Source of the DNA: Xenorhabdus sp. IM139775 | GTDB lineage: Bacteria; Pseudomonadota; Gammaproteobacteria; Enterobacterales; Enterobacteriaceae | NCBI RefSeq assembly: GCF_028598745.1 | Contig: NZ_JAQRFK010000034.1 | Span: forward strand, 1 to 34,061 | Direction: 5' to 3' | Length of the DNA stretch: 34,061 nt | Part shown: piece by piece, positions 1 to 8,892 of the stretch | Layout: each line of letters starts with the position of its first letter | Numbering within the stretch: the stretch's first letter is position 1 | Notes under the pieces: generated by a model | What the model was told of the DNA's origin: nothing | Databases searched by the model: none | What the model saw: the letters and a program-made list of their open reading frames with translations, nothing else | Position numbers and translations under genes: made by a program

Positions 1-34
1 CGGCACCCACTAACCACACATTGCCTTTATTCAT
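1..34 (-). CDS. cobA: Start of a divergent SAM-dependent tetrapyrrole methyltransferase, probably uroporphyrinogen-III C-methyltransferase (partial)
   Basis: Only the first 11 codons lie in the window. The reverse strand reads ATG at 34 and encodes MNKGNVWLVGA before the left edge. An AGAGGTAA Shine-Dalgarno lies just upstream (about 41-48). The VWLVGA(GPG) start is the glycine-rich first strand of uroporphyrin-III methyltransferases (SUMT, the CobA/CysG-A family), which methylate C2 and C7 of uroporphyrinogen III to give precorrin-2, the entry compound of the cobalamin and siroheme branches. Its divergent position next to a full cobalamin operon fits that role. A related corrin methyltransferase cannot be excluded from 11 residues. 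The symbol cobA is used in the SUMT sense, not for the corrinoid adenosyltransferase. Confidence 0.55.
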   Translation of the reverse strand, partial: MNKGNVWLVGA

Positions 35-209
35 TGGAATTACCTCTATGGGCCTAAAATATAAATAAATGAACAGACGTCAATATATTTTCACGGCGGT
101 GAGATTCTATTTTATATAAACGGGTTTTTATGCTTCTGTTTTATGGCTTTTCTGATAATTTCTTTCTTGTTCTTATGAATGATGCAATATCAGTTTTAAT
201 TTTTTGATA

Positions 210-252
210 ATTATGACTTCAAGATGGGATAAGTGAATTTGATTTATATCAA
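210..252 (-). promoter_or_regulatory. FNR box and candidate promoter for the divergent left-edge gene
   Basis: A perfect FNR consensus dyad TTGATttatATCAA occupies 239-252. On the minus strand a CATAAT -10 hexamer (complement of 210-215) places a start site near 203-204, about 42 bp from the dyad centre. This is the geometry of class II FNR-activated promoters. The assignment to the minus strand is inference; a plus-strand start near 287 is also possible, with a weaker -10. Confidence 0.6.
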
Positions 253-715
253 TATTCTGATTTTTAAGTGTGAATTATTTTCAGGGTGACCTTGGTTGTC
301 TATTAAAAAGGCTTATTCATATGAAAGTTATTTCATTGCATTAATGATTTGCAGGGTTATCGCTTATCTTTGTGGTTAATAATAAATTGTTTAAATTCAA
401 TTTGTTGCTTGGTTTTCTTGATCGCTTTTTTTGTGGTTGTATATTAAATTTTATTTTCTTTGACATAAAAATGATTATTAAAAATAATAATCATGAACAA
501 GATCACAAAAATAATAAAGGGTGTTTTTATAAAGATGAAAAATCTGTATTTTGAAAGTGAGTTTATTTCCCTGTTTTATTTTTATATGAAATTAATTTCG
601 TGATAATGATTTTTCATGATGTAGCTTATCTATCGGGGAATAAAGAGATTGTTGATATTTATTTAGCTCATGGAATATTAATTGTTGCGGCAAAAATACA
701 TTAACAGCCTTTTAT

Positions 716-768
716 TTGATAAATATCAATGAATGAGAATGCAGGTTTCAGCTTTTAATATTAAAGCA
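716..768 (+). promoter_or_regulatory. FNR box and candidate promoter of the cbi-cob operon
   Basis: A second perfect FNR dyad TTGATaaatATCAA lies at 716-729. A TAATAT -10 at 756-761 predicts a start near 766-768, about 43-45 bp from the dyad centre, a class II activator position. The cbiA ATG then follows a leader of only about 60 nt, too short for a cobalamin riboswitch. Anaerobic activation would suit an oxygen-sensitive corrin pathway. Confidence 0.65.
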
Positions 769-829
769 GGCAAAAAATGAATCCCGATTTTAACACCAAT
801 ACAGGATGTCAATGTTTTGGGGGAAGCAC

Positions 830-2266
830 ATGCAGCAGAAATATGCGTTTGTTATTGCAGGAACAGGCAGCGGATGTGGTAAGACAACCGTGGCGCTGGG
901 CATCATGCGAGCCTTGATGAACCGTTCACTGCGGGTACAGCCGTTCAAAATCGGGCCTGATTATCTGGATGGCGGCTGGCATCGTGCCGTGACGGGCGTC
1001 GCTTCGCACAATCTTGATGCTTTTATGCTCCCCGTTCCCATCCTGAATGGCTTGTTTAACTGGGCCATTCAGGATCAAGATGTTGCGGTGATTGAAGGGG
1101 TGATGGGGCTGTATGATGGCTACGGCACTGATCCCGGCTATTGCAGTAGTGCGGCGATGGCAAAGCAGCTTGGCTGTCCGGTGGTTTTAGTGGTGGATGG
1201 CAAGGCGGTTTCGACCTCGATTGCTGCAACAGTCATGGGATTTCAGCAATTTGATCCGGCTGTCAATATCGCAGGTGTGCTGATAAATCGCGTCAACCGG
1301 GAGAGCCATTTTCAGTTATTGAAACAGGCGATTGAGCGTTACTGCGCTATTCCTGTGTTGGGGCGAATTCCTGTGATGCCGGATATCGCGCTGCCTTCCC
1401 GTCACCTCGGATTGATCTCTGCGCAGGAACGCAAGCGCCAATATGATGATGAACGCTGGTCGCGCCTGGCTCAACAAATGGCCGCCTCGGTAGATTTAGA
1501 TCAGTTGCTGGCATTAACACAATTATCTTCTTTGCCAAACGGCAATATCGACTCCCTGATTGATCCCACGATGGGGCAAGGTTTGACATTGGCGCTGGCA
1601 GAAGATGAGGCATTCCACTTCTATTATCCCGCTAACCTGCTGTTATTGGAAAAAGCCGGCGTGACGATCAAACGTTTCAGTCCCCTGCATGATCACCAAT
1701 TGCCGGTATGCCAGATGATCTATCTGGGCGGCGGATACCCTGAAATTTATGCCCAAACTTTATCAGCCAATAACGCCATGCGGGCGGCCTTACGTCAGGC
1801 GCATCAAACCGGTATCCCCATTTATGCAGAATGCGGGGGATTGATGTATCTCGGCGATAGCCTGATCGATGCAGACGGCGTGCGGCATCACATGGTGGGG
1901 CTGATTGCCGGCGAAAGCCGGATGGGGGAACACCTGCAACGCTTTGGTTACTGCGAAGCGACGGCAATCTGTGATACGCCTCTGGTTGCCAAAGGGGAAA
2001 CGCTGCGCGGGCATGAATTCCACTACTCGGATTTCATCACGACCCAGCCGCCCGTATTCCAGTGTGTCAAGCGGCGTGATATTCCGTTATCACAAGGAAC
2101 CGTATCACAAGGAACCGTATCACAAGAAACCGTAGGCAAAGTGCAGGAAAGCTGGCTGGGCGGTTACCAGAATGGCAATACGCTGGCGGGTTATCTGCAT
2201 ATTCATTTTGCCCAACGTCCCGGTTTGCTCCATCGCTGGCTGATGCTGGCACGGAGGCAGTTATGA
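830..2266 (+). CDS. cbiA: Cobyrinate a,c-diamide synthase CbiA
   Basis: CbiA uses glutamine and ATP to amidate the a and c acetate side chains of (cobalt) cobyrinic acid. The N-terminus carries the P-loop GTGSGCGKTT (residues 11-20) of the CobB/CobQ dethiobiotin-synthetase-like ATPase fold. The C-terminal class I glutamine amidotransferase domain shows YAECGGLMY with nucleophile Cys335, and HEFHYSDF around His395. I chose ATG 830 because a GGGGGAAG Shine-Dalgarno precedes it at proper spacing and the family begins at this point; ATG 806 is also open and would add eight residues. Near the C-terminus a threefold SQGTV-type pentapeptide repeat lengthens the protein relative to Salmonella CbiA (about 459 aa). 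It is the first gene of the operon, and its stop overlaps the cbiB ATG. Confidence 0.96.
   Translation: MQQKYAFVIAGTGSGCGKTTVALGIMRALMNRSLRVQPFKIGPDYLDGGWHRAVTGVASHNLDAFMLPVPILNGLFNWAIQDQDVAVIEGVMGLYDGYGTDPGYCSSAAMAKQLGCPVVLVVDGKAVSTSIAATVMGFQQFDPAVNIAGVLINRVNRESHFQLLKQAIERYCAIPVLGRIPVMPDIALPSRHLGLISAQERKRQYDDERWSRLAQQMAASVDLDQLLALTQLSSLPNGNIDSLIDPTMGQGLTLALAEDEAFHFYYPANLLLLEKAGVTIKRFSPLHDHQLPVCQMIYLGGGYPEIYAQTLSANNAMRAALRQAHQTGIPIYAECGGLMYLGDSLIDADGVRHHMVGLIAGESRMGEHLQRFGYCEATAICDTPLVAKGETLRGHEFHYSDFITTQPPVFQCVKRRDIPLSQGTVSQGTVSQETVGKVQESWLGGYQNGNTLAGYLHIHFAQRPGLLHRWLMLARRQL
2088..2132 (+). repeat. Three tandem 15-bp repeats inside cbiA
   Basis: The unit tatcacaaggaaccg occurs three times head to tail, the last copy with one substitution. 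In frame it encodes SQGTV-SQGTV-SQETV. The period is a multiple of three, so the reading frame is kept. It lies in a surface-type segment just before the conserved C-terminal end. Confidence 0.95.
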
Positions 2267-3222
2267 CAGTTTTACTGTGGTTTGGCGCTTTTATGCTGGA
2301 TATGAAATGGGGTGATCCTCCTCATTGGCCGCATCCCGTGCGCTGGATAGGGCAACTCATCAATCAGGTTGAGCGGCTTATCCGCCGGGTTTGCCAAACC
2401 GAAACCGGCTTGAAATGGGGGGGCGCACTGCTGTGGCTGGTGGTCGTGGGCAGCGTCTGGCTGGCGAGCTATTGGGTTTTGCAATTGGCCTACGGTATGG
2501 CGTTCTGGTTGGGGTGTCTGGTGGAAATGTGGCTGATTTATACCGTATTGGCAGGGCGTAGTCTGGGCGAGGCGGCAAATGCTGTTTATCAGGCATTGCG
2601 ACAGGGGGATCTGGACGCCAGCCGTAAACAGCTTGCCGATATTGTCGGGCGGGACACCGCTCAATTGCCGCCGCCACACATCAGCCGGGCTGCGATTGAA
2701 ACCGTCGCCGAAAACAGCGTGGATGGGGTGATTGCCCCCTTGTTTTTCTTAATGCTGGGCGGCGCGCCACTCGCCATGACCTATAAGGCAATCAATACCC
2801 TCGATTCAATGGTGGGGTATAAAACACCCCGTTATCGGGCGCTGGGGATGTTTTCAGCGCGCATGGATGATGTGGCGAATTGGCTGCCCGCGCGTTTGGG
2901 CTGGCTCCTGCTGGCAATGGCCGCGAAATGGCAGGGATTGGACTTCCGGCAGGCGCTGCGCATTGGCTGGCGTGATCGTTATCAACACCGTAGCCCCAAT
3001 AGTGGCTGGCCGGAAGCCACCGTGGCGGGCGCATTGGGCATCCGTCTGGGCGGGCCGAATGTCTATTTTAATCAGCAGGTCGAAAAGCCGTGGCTGGGGG
3101 ATGCAAGGCGCGAAGTCACACCTGACGATATTCCACAGGCTGTTCAGGTGATGAAGGTGGCCTCCGTGATGGCGCTCCTGCTGTTTGCACTCCTGCATAG
3201 CTTAGTCAGTGTGACGGTATAA
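2263..3222 (+). CDS. cbiB: Adenosylcobinamide-phosphate synthase CbiB
   Basis: CbiB is an inner-membrane protein that joins (R)-1-amino-2-propanol (phosphate) to the f-propionate of adenosylcobyric acid. The 319 residues match the family length. Several hydrophobic helices are visible (around residues 1-15, 50-95, 160-180, 205-220 and the C-terminus). Conserved stretches include DPPHWPHPVRWIG near the N-terminus, GRDTAQL, AAIETVAENSVDGVIAPL, and YKAINTLDSMVGY followed by RYRALG. The ATG overlaps the cbiA stop as ATGA, which supports translational coupling. The partner gene for aminopropanol phosphate supply (cobD) is not in the window. Confidence 0.96.
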   Translation: MTVLLWFGAFMLDMKWGDPPHWPHPVRWIGQLINQVERLIRRVCQTETGLKWGGALLWLVVVGSVWLASYWVLQLAYGMAFWLGCLVEMWLIYTVLAGRSLGEAANAVYQALRQGDLDASRKQLADIVGRDTAQLPPPHISRAAIETVAENSVDGVIAPLFFLMLGGAPLAMTYKAINTLDSMVGYKTPRYRALGMFSARMDDVANWLPARLGWLLLAMAAKWQGLDFRQALRIGWRDRYQHRSPNSGWPEATVAGALGIRLGGPNVYFNQQVEKPWLGDARREVTPDDIPQAVQVMKVASVMALLLFALLHSLVSVTV

Positions 3223-3234
3223 GGAGGAAACAGC

Positions 3235-3876
3235 ATGCGTCATTACATCCAACAACCCCAACAAATTGAAAGAAATAGCTTTGACATTATCAGCCGGCTG
3301 ATTTCCGCATCGCGTCCTGATTATCGTTTTGTGGATGCGGATCAAGAAGCGGTGATCAAACGGGTGATCCACACCACGGCGGATTTTGATTGGCTGGATA
3401 TTCTCTATTTTTCCCCGGCGGTTTTGCAGCGCATACGCGAAGGCATCCTGCGTGGCGCGACGTTATATACCGACACGACAATGGCGCTGTCCGGCATCAA
3501 TAAAACCCGTCTGGCTCAGTACGGCAGTGAATGCCGTTGTTATGTCAGTGATCCCCGCGCCGTTCAGGGGGCAAAAGCACAACCGATCACACGTTCAATG
3601 GCTGCGGTTGATCTGGCCCTGCAAGAAGCAGGGGAGAAAATTTTTGTCTTTGGCAACGCCCCGACTGCGCTGTTTCGTTTGCTGGAGCACCCAGTGACAC
3701 CGATTGCCGTTGTGGGGGTGCCCGTCGGGTTTGTGGGGGCAGAAGAATCAAAGCAGGCGCTGATCAACAGTGGCTTAAATTGCATTGCCGCAAGAGGGCG
3801 CAAGGGCGGCAGCAATATTGCCGCGGCCATTATCAACGCCATTCTGTATCGAATGCCGGAGGTGCAACATGAGTGA
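3235..3876 (+). CDS. cbiC: Cobalt-precorrin-8 methylmutase CbiC
   Basis: CbiC moves the methyl group from C11 to C12 of cobalt-precorrin-8 to yield cobyrinic acid. The protein begins [12 protein letters not shown] as in enteric CbiC and contains [10 protein letters not shown], whose His46 matches the catalytic histidine region of the CobH/CbiC family. Other conserved blocks are [36 protein letters not shown] and [13 protein letters not shown], ending [12 protein letters not shown]. The length of 213 aa is normal. A strong AAGGAGG precedes the ATG in the 12-bp gap after cbiB. The end overlaps the cbiD start by 8 bp. Confidence 0.96.
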   Translation: MRHYIQQPQQIERNSFDIISRLISASRPDYRFVDADQEAVIKRVIHTTADFDWLDILYFSPAVLQRIREGILRGATLYTDTTMALSGINKTRLAQYGSECRCYVSDPRAVQGAKAQPITRSMAAVDLALQEAGEKIFVFGNAPTALFRLLEHPVTPIAVVGVPVGFVGAEESKQALINSGLNCIAARGRKGGSNIAAAIINAILYRMPEVQHE

Positions 3877-5032
3877 AATCCGTGATCAATTAGCCGATGG
3901 CCTAGGAACGGTTTGGCACAGGGGAAAGCAATATCGCAAGGGCTACACCACCGGATCTTGTGCCACGGCTGCGGCTAAAGTTGCTGCGTTAATGATCTTG
4001 CGCCAGCAGATTATTCATCAGGTTTCGATTGTCACGCCTTCCGGTGTCACCTTGGTTTTGTCTGTCGAACAACCGTTGATTGAAGGGCAGCAGGCGGTGG
4101 CGGCTATCCGCAAAGAAGGTGGCGATGATGTGGATGCCACCCACGGGATGTTGATTTTTGCCCGTGTCTGCCTGAATGACAGCGGCGTGATCACACTGGA
4201 TGGCGGTGAAGGGATTGGCCGGGTAACGCGGGTGGGGGTGGGTTTACCCATCGGCTGGGCAGCCATCAATAAAACGCCGCGCCATACCATTGAAGAAACC
4301 GTGCGGGAGGTCATTGGCCCGCATCGCGGGGCGGATATCGTGATTTTTGCCCCGGAAGGCGAGGAGCGGGCGAAGCAAACCTATAACGACAGGTTGGGGA
4401 TTAAGGGCGGCATTTCGATTATTGGCACGACCGGCATTGTGACGCCGATGTCGGAAGAGAGCTGGAAGCGTTCTCTGGCACTTGAACTGGAAGCCAAGCG
4501 TGCCAGCGGGCTGGATCGCATTATTTTTGTGCCGGGCAATCACGGTGAACGTTTTGTCAGCCGGCAGTTAGGCATTGAGGCGGACCGTGTCGTCACGATG
4601 AGCAACTTTGTCGGTTATATGTTGCAGGAAGCGGTGCGCCTGGAGTTCCGCCATGTGGTGCTGGTCGGGCATGTTGGCAAATTGGTGAAAATCGCCGCCG
4701 GTATTTTTCATACCCACAGCCATATTGCGGATGGCCGCATGGAAACGCTGATGGCCAATCTGGCCTTGCTCGGAGCCCCTTTCGAACTGATTCAGGCGGT
4801 GGATCACTGTGATACCACCGAAGCGGCCATTGAATTGATTACAGAACAGGGCTGGCAGGCGGTGTATCCACAAATTGCCCGCAAAATCTGCGGGCGGATC
4901 GACCAAATGCTGCGTTTCGCCAGAAACAAACCGCAGTGTGACGCCATTTTATTCTCCTTTGATAACCAAGTGTTGGGCTGCAACCGGCCTGTGGATGAGA
5001 TTGTGCAGGATTTTATGGGGGGTTGCCGATGA
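3869..5032 (+). CDS. cbiD: Cobalt-precorrin-5B C1-methyltransferase CbiD
   Basis: CbiD methylates C1 of cobalt-precorrin-5B using S-adenosylmethionine. It is not a member of the usual corrin methyltransferase fold. The signature [16 protein letters not shown] lies near residue 27, followed by a central GITGIVTP-like segment ([15 protein letters not shown]) and [11 protein letters not shown]. The start at ATG 3869 is set by a GGAGGTG Shine-Dalgarno and by alignment to the family (387 aa against about 379 in Salmonella). A longer open frame from 3785 lies inside cbiC and is rejected. The stop overlaps the cbiE ATG as ATGA. Confidence 0.95.
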   Translation: MSEIRDQLADGLGTVWHRGKQYRKGYTTGSCATAAAKVAALMILRQQIIHQVSIVTPSGVTLVLSVEQPLIEGQQAVAAIRKEGGDDVDATHGMLIFARVCLNDSGVITLDGGEGIGRVTRVGVGLPIGWAAINKTPRHTIEETVREVIGPHRGADIVIFAPEGEERAKQTYNDRLGIKGGISIIGTTGIVTPMSEESWKRSLALELEAKRASGLDRIIFVPGNHGERFVSRQLGIEADRVVTMSNFVGYMLQEAVRLEFRHVVLVGHVGKLVKIAAGIFHTHSHIADGRMETLMANLALLGAPFELIQAVDHCDTTEAAIELITEQGWQAVYPQIARKICGRIDQMLRFARNKPQCDAILFSFDNQVLGCNRPVDEIVQDFMGGCR

Positions 5033-5664
5033 TCACCGTTGTGGGCATTGGCCCCGGTGCCGCTGTACACCAAACGCGGGCGGCGCGGGAGGCGGTCAGA
5101 CAGGCGGAAGTGTTGGTGGGCGGCAAGCGCCATCTTGCCGAATTCCCCCATTTCAGGGGGGAAACCCGTGGCCTGAATGCGGATATGGCGGAATTAATGC
5201 AGTGGCTTGAACAAAATCAGCAGCGGCAAATTGTCGTGCTGGCTTCGGGCGATCCCCTCTTTTATGGCATTGGCAAGCGAATTTCTGAACATTTTGCCGG
5301 ACGACAGGCCGGCGGAAAACATATCCGCATCATTTCGGGCATCAGCGCGATCCAATATTTGTGCGCCCGGATTTTGCTGGATATGAACGACATCTACCTC
5401 ACCAGCAGCCACGGGCGCAGACCCGATTTTGACTGGCTACTGCAACACGAAAAAATCGGCATGGTCACAGATGAGGTCATTGGCCCCTGCCAGATTGCGC
5501 AAGAAATTCTGGCGCGCGGGCAGCAGCGTCGCATGGTGATTGGTGAAAATTTATCTCAGCCCCGTGAGCAAATTATCTGTTTAAACGCGGAACAGGTCGC
5601 GCAACGTGGCGACATCCATTATGGACTGAATGTCGTGCTGATCTTGCAGGGGGATCTTCCATGA
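5029..5664 (+). CDS. cbiE: Cobalt-precorrin-7 (C5)-methyltransferase CbiE
   Basis: CbiE is a corrin methyltransferase that methylates C5 of cobalt-precorrin-7. The N-terminal VVGIGPGAA is the SAM-site glycine loop of the tetrapyrrole methyltransferase fold. [14 protein letters not shown] and [12 protein letters not shown] follow, as in CbiE. The start is ATG 5029, in ATGA overlap with the cbiD stop and preceded by a G-rich ribosome site; a TTG two codons upstream is less likely. CbiE and CbiT are separate proteins here, as in Salmonella, instead of the fused CobL of aerobic producers. Confidence 0.95.
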   Translation: MITVVGIGPGAAVHQTRAAREAVRQAEVLVGGKRHLAEFPHFRGETRGLNADMAELMQWLEQNQQRQIVVLASGDPLFYGIGKRISEHFAGRQAGGKHIRIISGISAIQYLCARILLDMNDIYLTSSHGRRPDFDWLLQHEKIGMVTDEVIGPCQIAQEILARGQQRRMVIGENLSQPREQIICLNAEQVAQRGDIHYGLNVVLILQGDLP

Positions 5665-6260
5665 AAGATGAACTGTTTTTACGTGGTCATCGTATCCCGA
5701 TGACCAAAGAAGGGGTCAGGGCGCTGGCGTTGCAACGGTTGGAACTGGAAAACGCCGGCCATTTTATCGACGTTGGCGCGGGAACGGGCAGCGTCAGTAT
5801 TGAGGCGGCATTGCGTTATCCCGCCCTGAATATCCTTGCCATTGAACGCAAACCTGAGGCGCTGTTGCTGCTGGCTGAGAACGTCCGCCATTTTGGCTGC
5901 CATCGGGTGCGCATCCGGCCCGGGGTTGCCCCGGTGCCATTGGATAACTGCGCGGATGCGATTTTCATCGGCGGAAGCGGCGGGCATCTGGCCGCACTCA
6001 TTGATTGGGCGCTGGCGCACCTGAATTCAGGTGGGCGATTGGTGATGACGTTTATCCTGCTGGAAAACCTGATGCAAGCGTTGGCGCACCTGAAATCCTG
6101 TCGGGTCACCGCGCTTGATGGGCGGGAAATTCAGGTAAGCGAACTGACCGCTTTAGGGCAGGGGCATTATTTCAAACCCAATAATCCCACTTATTTGCTG
6201 TCCTGCCAGACAGGGGCTGAACAAGAGAAACATTGGCAAGAGGAGCAGGATGATGTCTGA
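5661..6260 (+). CDS. cbiT: Cobalt-precorrin-6B C15-methyltransferase (decarboxylating) CbiT
   Basis: CbiT methylates C15 and decarboxylates the C12 acetate of cobalt-precorrin-6B. The Rossmann SAM motif [17 protein letters not shown] lies near residue 36 and is followed by an acidic strand end ([11 protein letters not shown]). FIGGSGGHL further on is typical of CbiT. The protein has 199 residues, near the family length of about 190. The ATG overlaps the cbiE stop (ATGA) with AGGGGG upstream. Confidence 0.95.
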   Translation: MKDELFLRGHRIPMTKEGVRALALQRLELENAGHFIDVGAGTGSVSIEAALRYPALNILAIERKPEALLLLAENVRHFGCHRVRIRPGVAPVPLDNCADAIFIGGSGGHLAALIDWALAHLNSGGRLVMTFILLENLMQALAHLKSCRVTALDGREIQVSELTALGQGHYFKPNNPTYLLSCQTGAEQEKHWQEEQDDV

Positions 6261-7056
6261 ACTTATTGATGCTGAGCAGATGGATAACGTCCGTTTTGAT
6301 CCGGGAAAAGTCTGGTTTGTGGGGGCGGGGCCGGGGGATAAGCACCTGATTACCCTGAAAGGCTATCAATTGTTACGACAGGCGCAAGTGGTGATTTATG
6401 CCGGTTCACTGATTAATCGGGAGTTACTGGCGTATTGTCGCACCGACGCCGAATGCCATGACAGCGCGGGGCTGACATTGGCGGAAATCACGGCCTTGAT
6501 GGTCAATGGCGTGCAGGCGGGCAAGTTGGTGGTTCGTCTGCAAACCGGTGATTTATCCCTGTTCGGTTCGATCCGTGAACAGGCTGAAACGCTGGCAAAT
6601 CACGCGATTGGTTTTGTCTCTGTGCCCGGCGTGAGTTCGTTTCTTGGCGCGGCAGCGCAGTTGGGGGTGGAATACACCGTACCGGAAATCGCGCAAAGTT
6701 TGATTATCACCCGCATGGAAGGCCGGACACCGATGCCGCCACGGGAAACGCTGGAAGCTTTTGCAGCGCACCAAACGTCAATGGCGATTTTCCTTTCGGT
6801 ACAGAACATGGCGGGAGTCGTCACGCGGTTGATTCAGGGGGGATATGCGCAAACCACACCAGTTGCCGTGGTTTACAAGGCAACATGGCCGGATTGCCAG
6901 ATTGTGCGCGGGACATTGGAGACGATTGCCGAACAGGTGCGCAGTGCCGGCATCCGTAAAACCGCCTTGATTCTGGTGGGGGCTTTTCTTGGGGAAGAGT
7001 ATCACTACTCGAAACTGTACGATGCGGGGTTCAGTCATGAATACCGTAGCGCCTGA
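6250..7056 (+). CDS. cbiF: Cobalt-precorrin-4 C11-methyltransferase CbiF
   Basis: CbiF methylates C11 of cobalt-precorrin-4 in the ring-contraction part of the pathway. It shows [18 protein letters not shown] (SAM glycine loop), [26 protein letters not shown] and [22 protein letters not shown], all family hallmarks. The start is ATG 6250 or the adjacent ATG 6253; GAGGAG precedes both. The 268 aa include a short N-terminal extension compared with Salmonella (about 257). It overlaps cbiT by 11 bp and cbiG by 20 bp. Confidence 0.95.
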   Translation: MMSELIDAEQMDNVRFDPGKVWFVGAGPGDKHLITLKGYQLLRQAQVVIYAGSLINRELLAYCRTDAECHDSAGLTLAEITALMVNGVQAGKLVVRLQTGDLSLFGSIREQAETLANHAIGFVSVPGVSSFLGAAAQLGVEYTVPEIAQSLIITRMEGRTPMPPRETLEAFAAHQTSMAIFLSVQNMAGVVTRLIQGGYAQTTPVAVVYKATWPDCQIVRGTLETIAEQVRSAGIRKTALILVGAFLGEEYHYSKLYDAGFSHEYRSA

Positions 7057-8173
7057 CAAAATCACCCGCGCCATGCTGCATAAAACGGTGCTGAACAAAA
7101 CCGCAGCGAATAAAACAGTGGCGCATAAAAAAGAATTTGCCTTGTTCTGCCTGACCGCAGGGGGCATGGCATTGGCGCGTCGTTTGCAATCGCATTTGGC
7201 AATGGATTGTTTCACTTCCCCTGAACGGGTAGAGAGCGGATTTATGGCGTTTGAAGGCAGTTTTGCCAATACGGTACGCAAGCTATTCACGCAATACCGT
7301 GCGTTGATCATGATTGGTGCAACCGGGATCGCCATTCGGGTTATTGCTCCGCTGCTCAAGGACAAAATGACCGATCCGGCCGTGGTGGTGGTGGATGAAA
7401 AAGGGCAGTTTGCCATCAGCTTACTGTCGGGGCATCTGGGCGGTGCAAATAAGCTGGCACAGCAGATCGCCGATATTCTCGATGGACAGGCGGTGATCAC
7501 TACGGCAACCGATGTGAACCAAGTTGCTGCCCTCGATCTGTTGTCCCGACAAATTGACGGAGAGATGGCGGATTTTCGCGCCAGCGTCAAAACCGTCAAT
7601 CAAATGCTGGTCAATGGCAAGCGGGTGGGAATTTGGTGGCATCCTGACCTGAGCGATGAAAAAGATCGCTACGACACTCGCGGGTTTATTCCGGTTGATG
7701 CCCTGGAAGATCGGCCTGAACTGGATGCGCTGGTCTGCGTCAGTTATGAGCGAACGGATCTGGCATTAGCCATTCCCACGTTTAAATTAATCCCTCGCCG
7801 TCTCGTTGCCGGAATAGGCTGCCGACGCGGGGTAGACGCTGAACGGCTGGCAAAATTACTGGATCGCCATCTGGCGGAGAACAACTTTGAACCGTTGGCG
7901 CTGAAAGCCATCGGCAGTGTGGAATTGAAAAAAGCAGAGCCGGCGTTAATCCAGTTGACCGAAGAGCGTCAAATTCCATTCCAAATCTTCTCAGTTAAGC
8001 AGCTCGCCCGGTGTGAACAGGCTTTTCCGGCCTCTGAATTTGTCCGAAAAACGCTGGGCATCGGCTGTGTTTCCCAACCGGTGGCCTGGCTGATGAGCCA
8101 AGGGCACTTAGTGGGTTCTACCCTGCGCGAGCAGGGTGTCACCATCACATTAGGAGTATGGCATCCATGTTAA
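7037..8173 (+). CDS. cbiG: Cobalt-precorrin-5A hydrolase CbiG
   Basis: CbiG opens the delta-lactone of cobalt-precorrin-5A and releases acetaldehyde. Conserved segments are [67 protein letters not shown] and, in the C-terminal domain, [10 protein letters not shown] and [19 protein letters not shown]. The start ATG 7037 (MNTV) agrees with enteric CbiG. Between residues 14 and 34 an inserted pentapeptide-type repeat ([20 protein letters not shown]) makes the protein 378 aa, longer than the roughly 351 of Salmonella. The reading frame continues upstream of 7037 within cbiF, so the start rests on homology. Confidence 0.94.
   Translation: MNTVAPDKITRAMLHKTVLNKTAANKTVAHKKEFALFCLTAGGMALARRLQSHLAMDCFTSPERVESGFMAFEGSFANTVRKLFTQYRALIMIGATGIAIRVIAPLLKDKMTDPAVVVVDEKGQFAISLLSGHLGGANKLAQQIADILDGQAVITTATDVNQVAALDLLSRQIDGEMADFRASVKTVNQMLVNGKRVGIWWHPDLSDEKDRYDTRGFIPVDALEDRPELDALVCVSYERTDLALAIPTFKLIPRRLVAGIGCRRGVDAERLAKLLDRHLAENNFEPLALKAIGSVELKKAEPALIQLTEERQIPFQIFSVKQLARCEQAFPASEFVRKTLGIGCVSQPVAWLMSQGHLVGSTLREQGVTITLGVWHPC
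7079..7138 (+). repeat. Imperfect 15-bp tandem repeats at the cbiG 5' end
   Basis: Four consecutive 15-bp units start at 7079, 7094, 7109 and 7124 (for example cataaaacggtgctg and aataaaacagtggcg). They encode [15 protein letters not shown] and HKKEF. The last unit runs into the conserved domain. They fall exactly in the segment absent from Salmonella CbiG. Confidence 0.75.
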
Positions 8174-8892
8174 CGGTTATTGGAATTGGGCCAGGCAGTG
8201 AAGCCATGATGACGCAGGAAGCGATTGCGGCATTGCAAGTGGCCGACATTGTGGTGGGTTACAAAACCTACACCCATTTGGTCAAACCGCTGGTCGGCGA
8301 TAAAGAAATAATCAAAACCGGCATGTGCAAAGAGATTGAACGCTGTCAAACCGCCATTGAACTGGCCGAACAGGGCAAAAATGTGGCAATGGTCTGTAGC
8401 GGTGATGCGGGCATTTATGGCATGGCGGGCTTGATCCTAGAATTGGTCAGCCAGCAAAAACGCAAGGTGGAGGTGCGGCTGGTGGCGGGAGTGACAGCAA
8501 GTACAGCTTGCGCCGCTTTGCTGGGCGCCCCGTTGATGCACGATTTTTGCCATATCAGCCTGAGCGATCTGCTGACACCGTGGGAGGTGATTGAAAAGCG
8601 GGTGCAGGCGGCGGCCGAAGCTGACTTTGTGGTCTGTTTCTACAATCCCCGCAGTCGCGGACGGGAAGGGCATCTGGCGCGGGCGTTTTCCTTAATGGCA
8701 CCGTGGAAAGCGGCAGAAACGCCGGTGGGAGTGGTGAAAGCGGCAGGGCGCAAGCAGCAGGATAAATGGCTGACAACGTTTGATGCCATGGATTTTTCCC
8801 GTGTTGATATGCGTAGTCTGGTGATCGTGGGTAATCAGTCAACGTATATACGGGATGGGCTGATGATCACACCGAGAGGGTACAGGTTATGA
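8167..8892 (+). CDS. cbiH: Cobalt-factor III C17-methyltransferase CbiH
   Basis: CbiH methylates C17 and drives ring contraction. It begins [19 protein letters not shown], has VVGYKTYTHLVKPL, KTGMCKEIERCQTAIELA, VCSGDAGIYGMAGL, LLGAPLMHDFCHISLSDLLTPW and FYNPRSRGREGHL, and matches enteric CbiH almost throughout. I chose ATG 8167, ten bases after AGGAG; ATG 8158 sits only one or two bases after the same site. The start overlaps the cbiG stop. The product is 241 aa. Confidence 0.95.
   Translation: MLTVIGIGPGSEAMMTQEAIAALQVADIVVGYKTYTHLVKPLVGDKEIIKTGMCKEIERCQTAIELAEQGKNVAMVCSGDAGIYGMAGLILELVSQQKRKVEVRLVAGVTASTACAALLGAPLMHDFCHISLSDLLTPWEVIEKRVQAAAEADFVVCFYNPRSRGREGHLARAFSLMAPWKAAETPVGVVKAAGRKQQDKWLTTFDAMDFSRVDMRSLVIVGNQSTYIRDGLMITPRGYRL

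Larger units (their letters stand above)
35..829. other. AT-rich divergent intergenic region between the left-edge gene and cbiA
   Basis: This stretch of about 795 bp is much more AT-rich than the operon that follows. The only open frame of any size (372-554 +) is low-complexity, GTG-initiated and not convincing. It contains two perfect FNR-type dyads, one near each end. I looked for a cobalamin riboswitch (B12 box GCCACTG-like core and its pairing partners) and did not see one. Confidence 0.7.

Noticed and set aside
372-554. 60-codon open frame in the left intergenic region
   Set aside because: GTG start without ribosome site, low-complexity AT-rich composition, and no family resemblance.
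6778-7599. 273-codon minus-strand frame opposite cbiF/cbiG
   Set aside because: It is antisense to two well-conserved genes; long antisense frames are common in GC-rich coding DNA.
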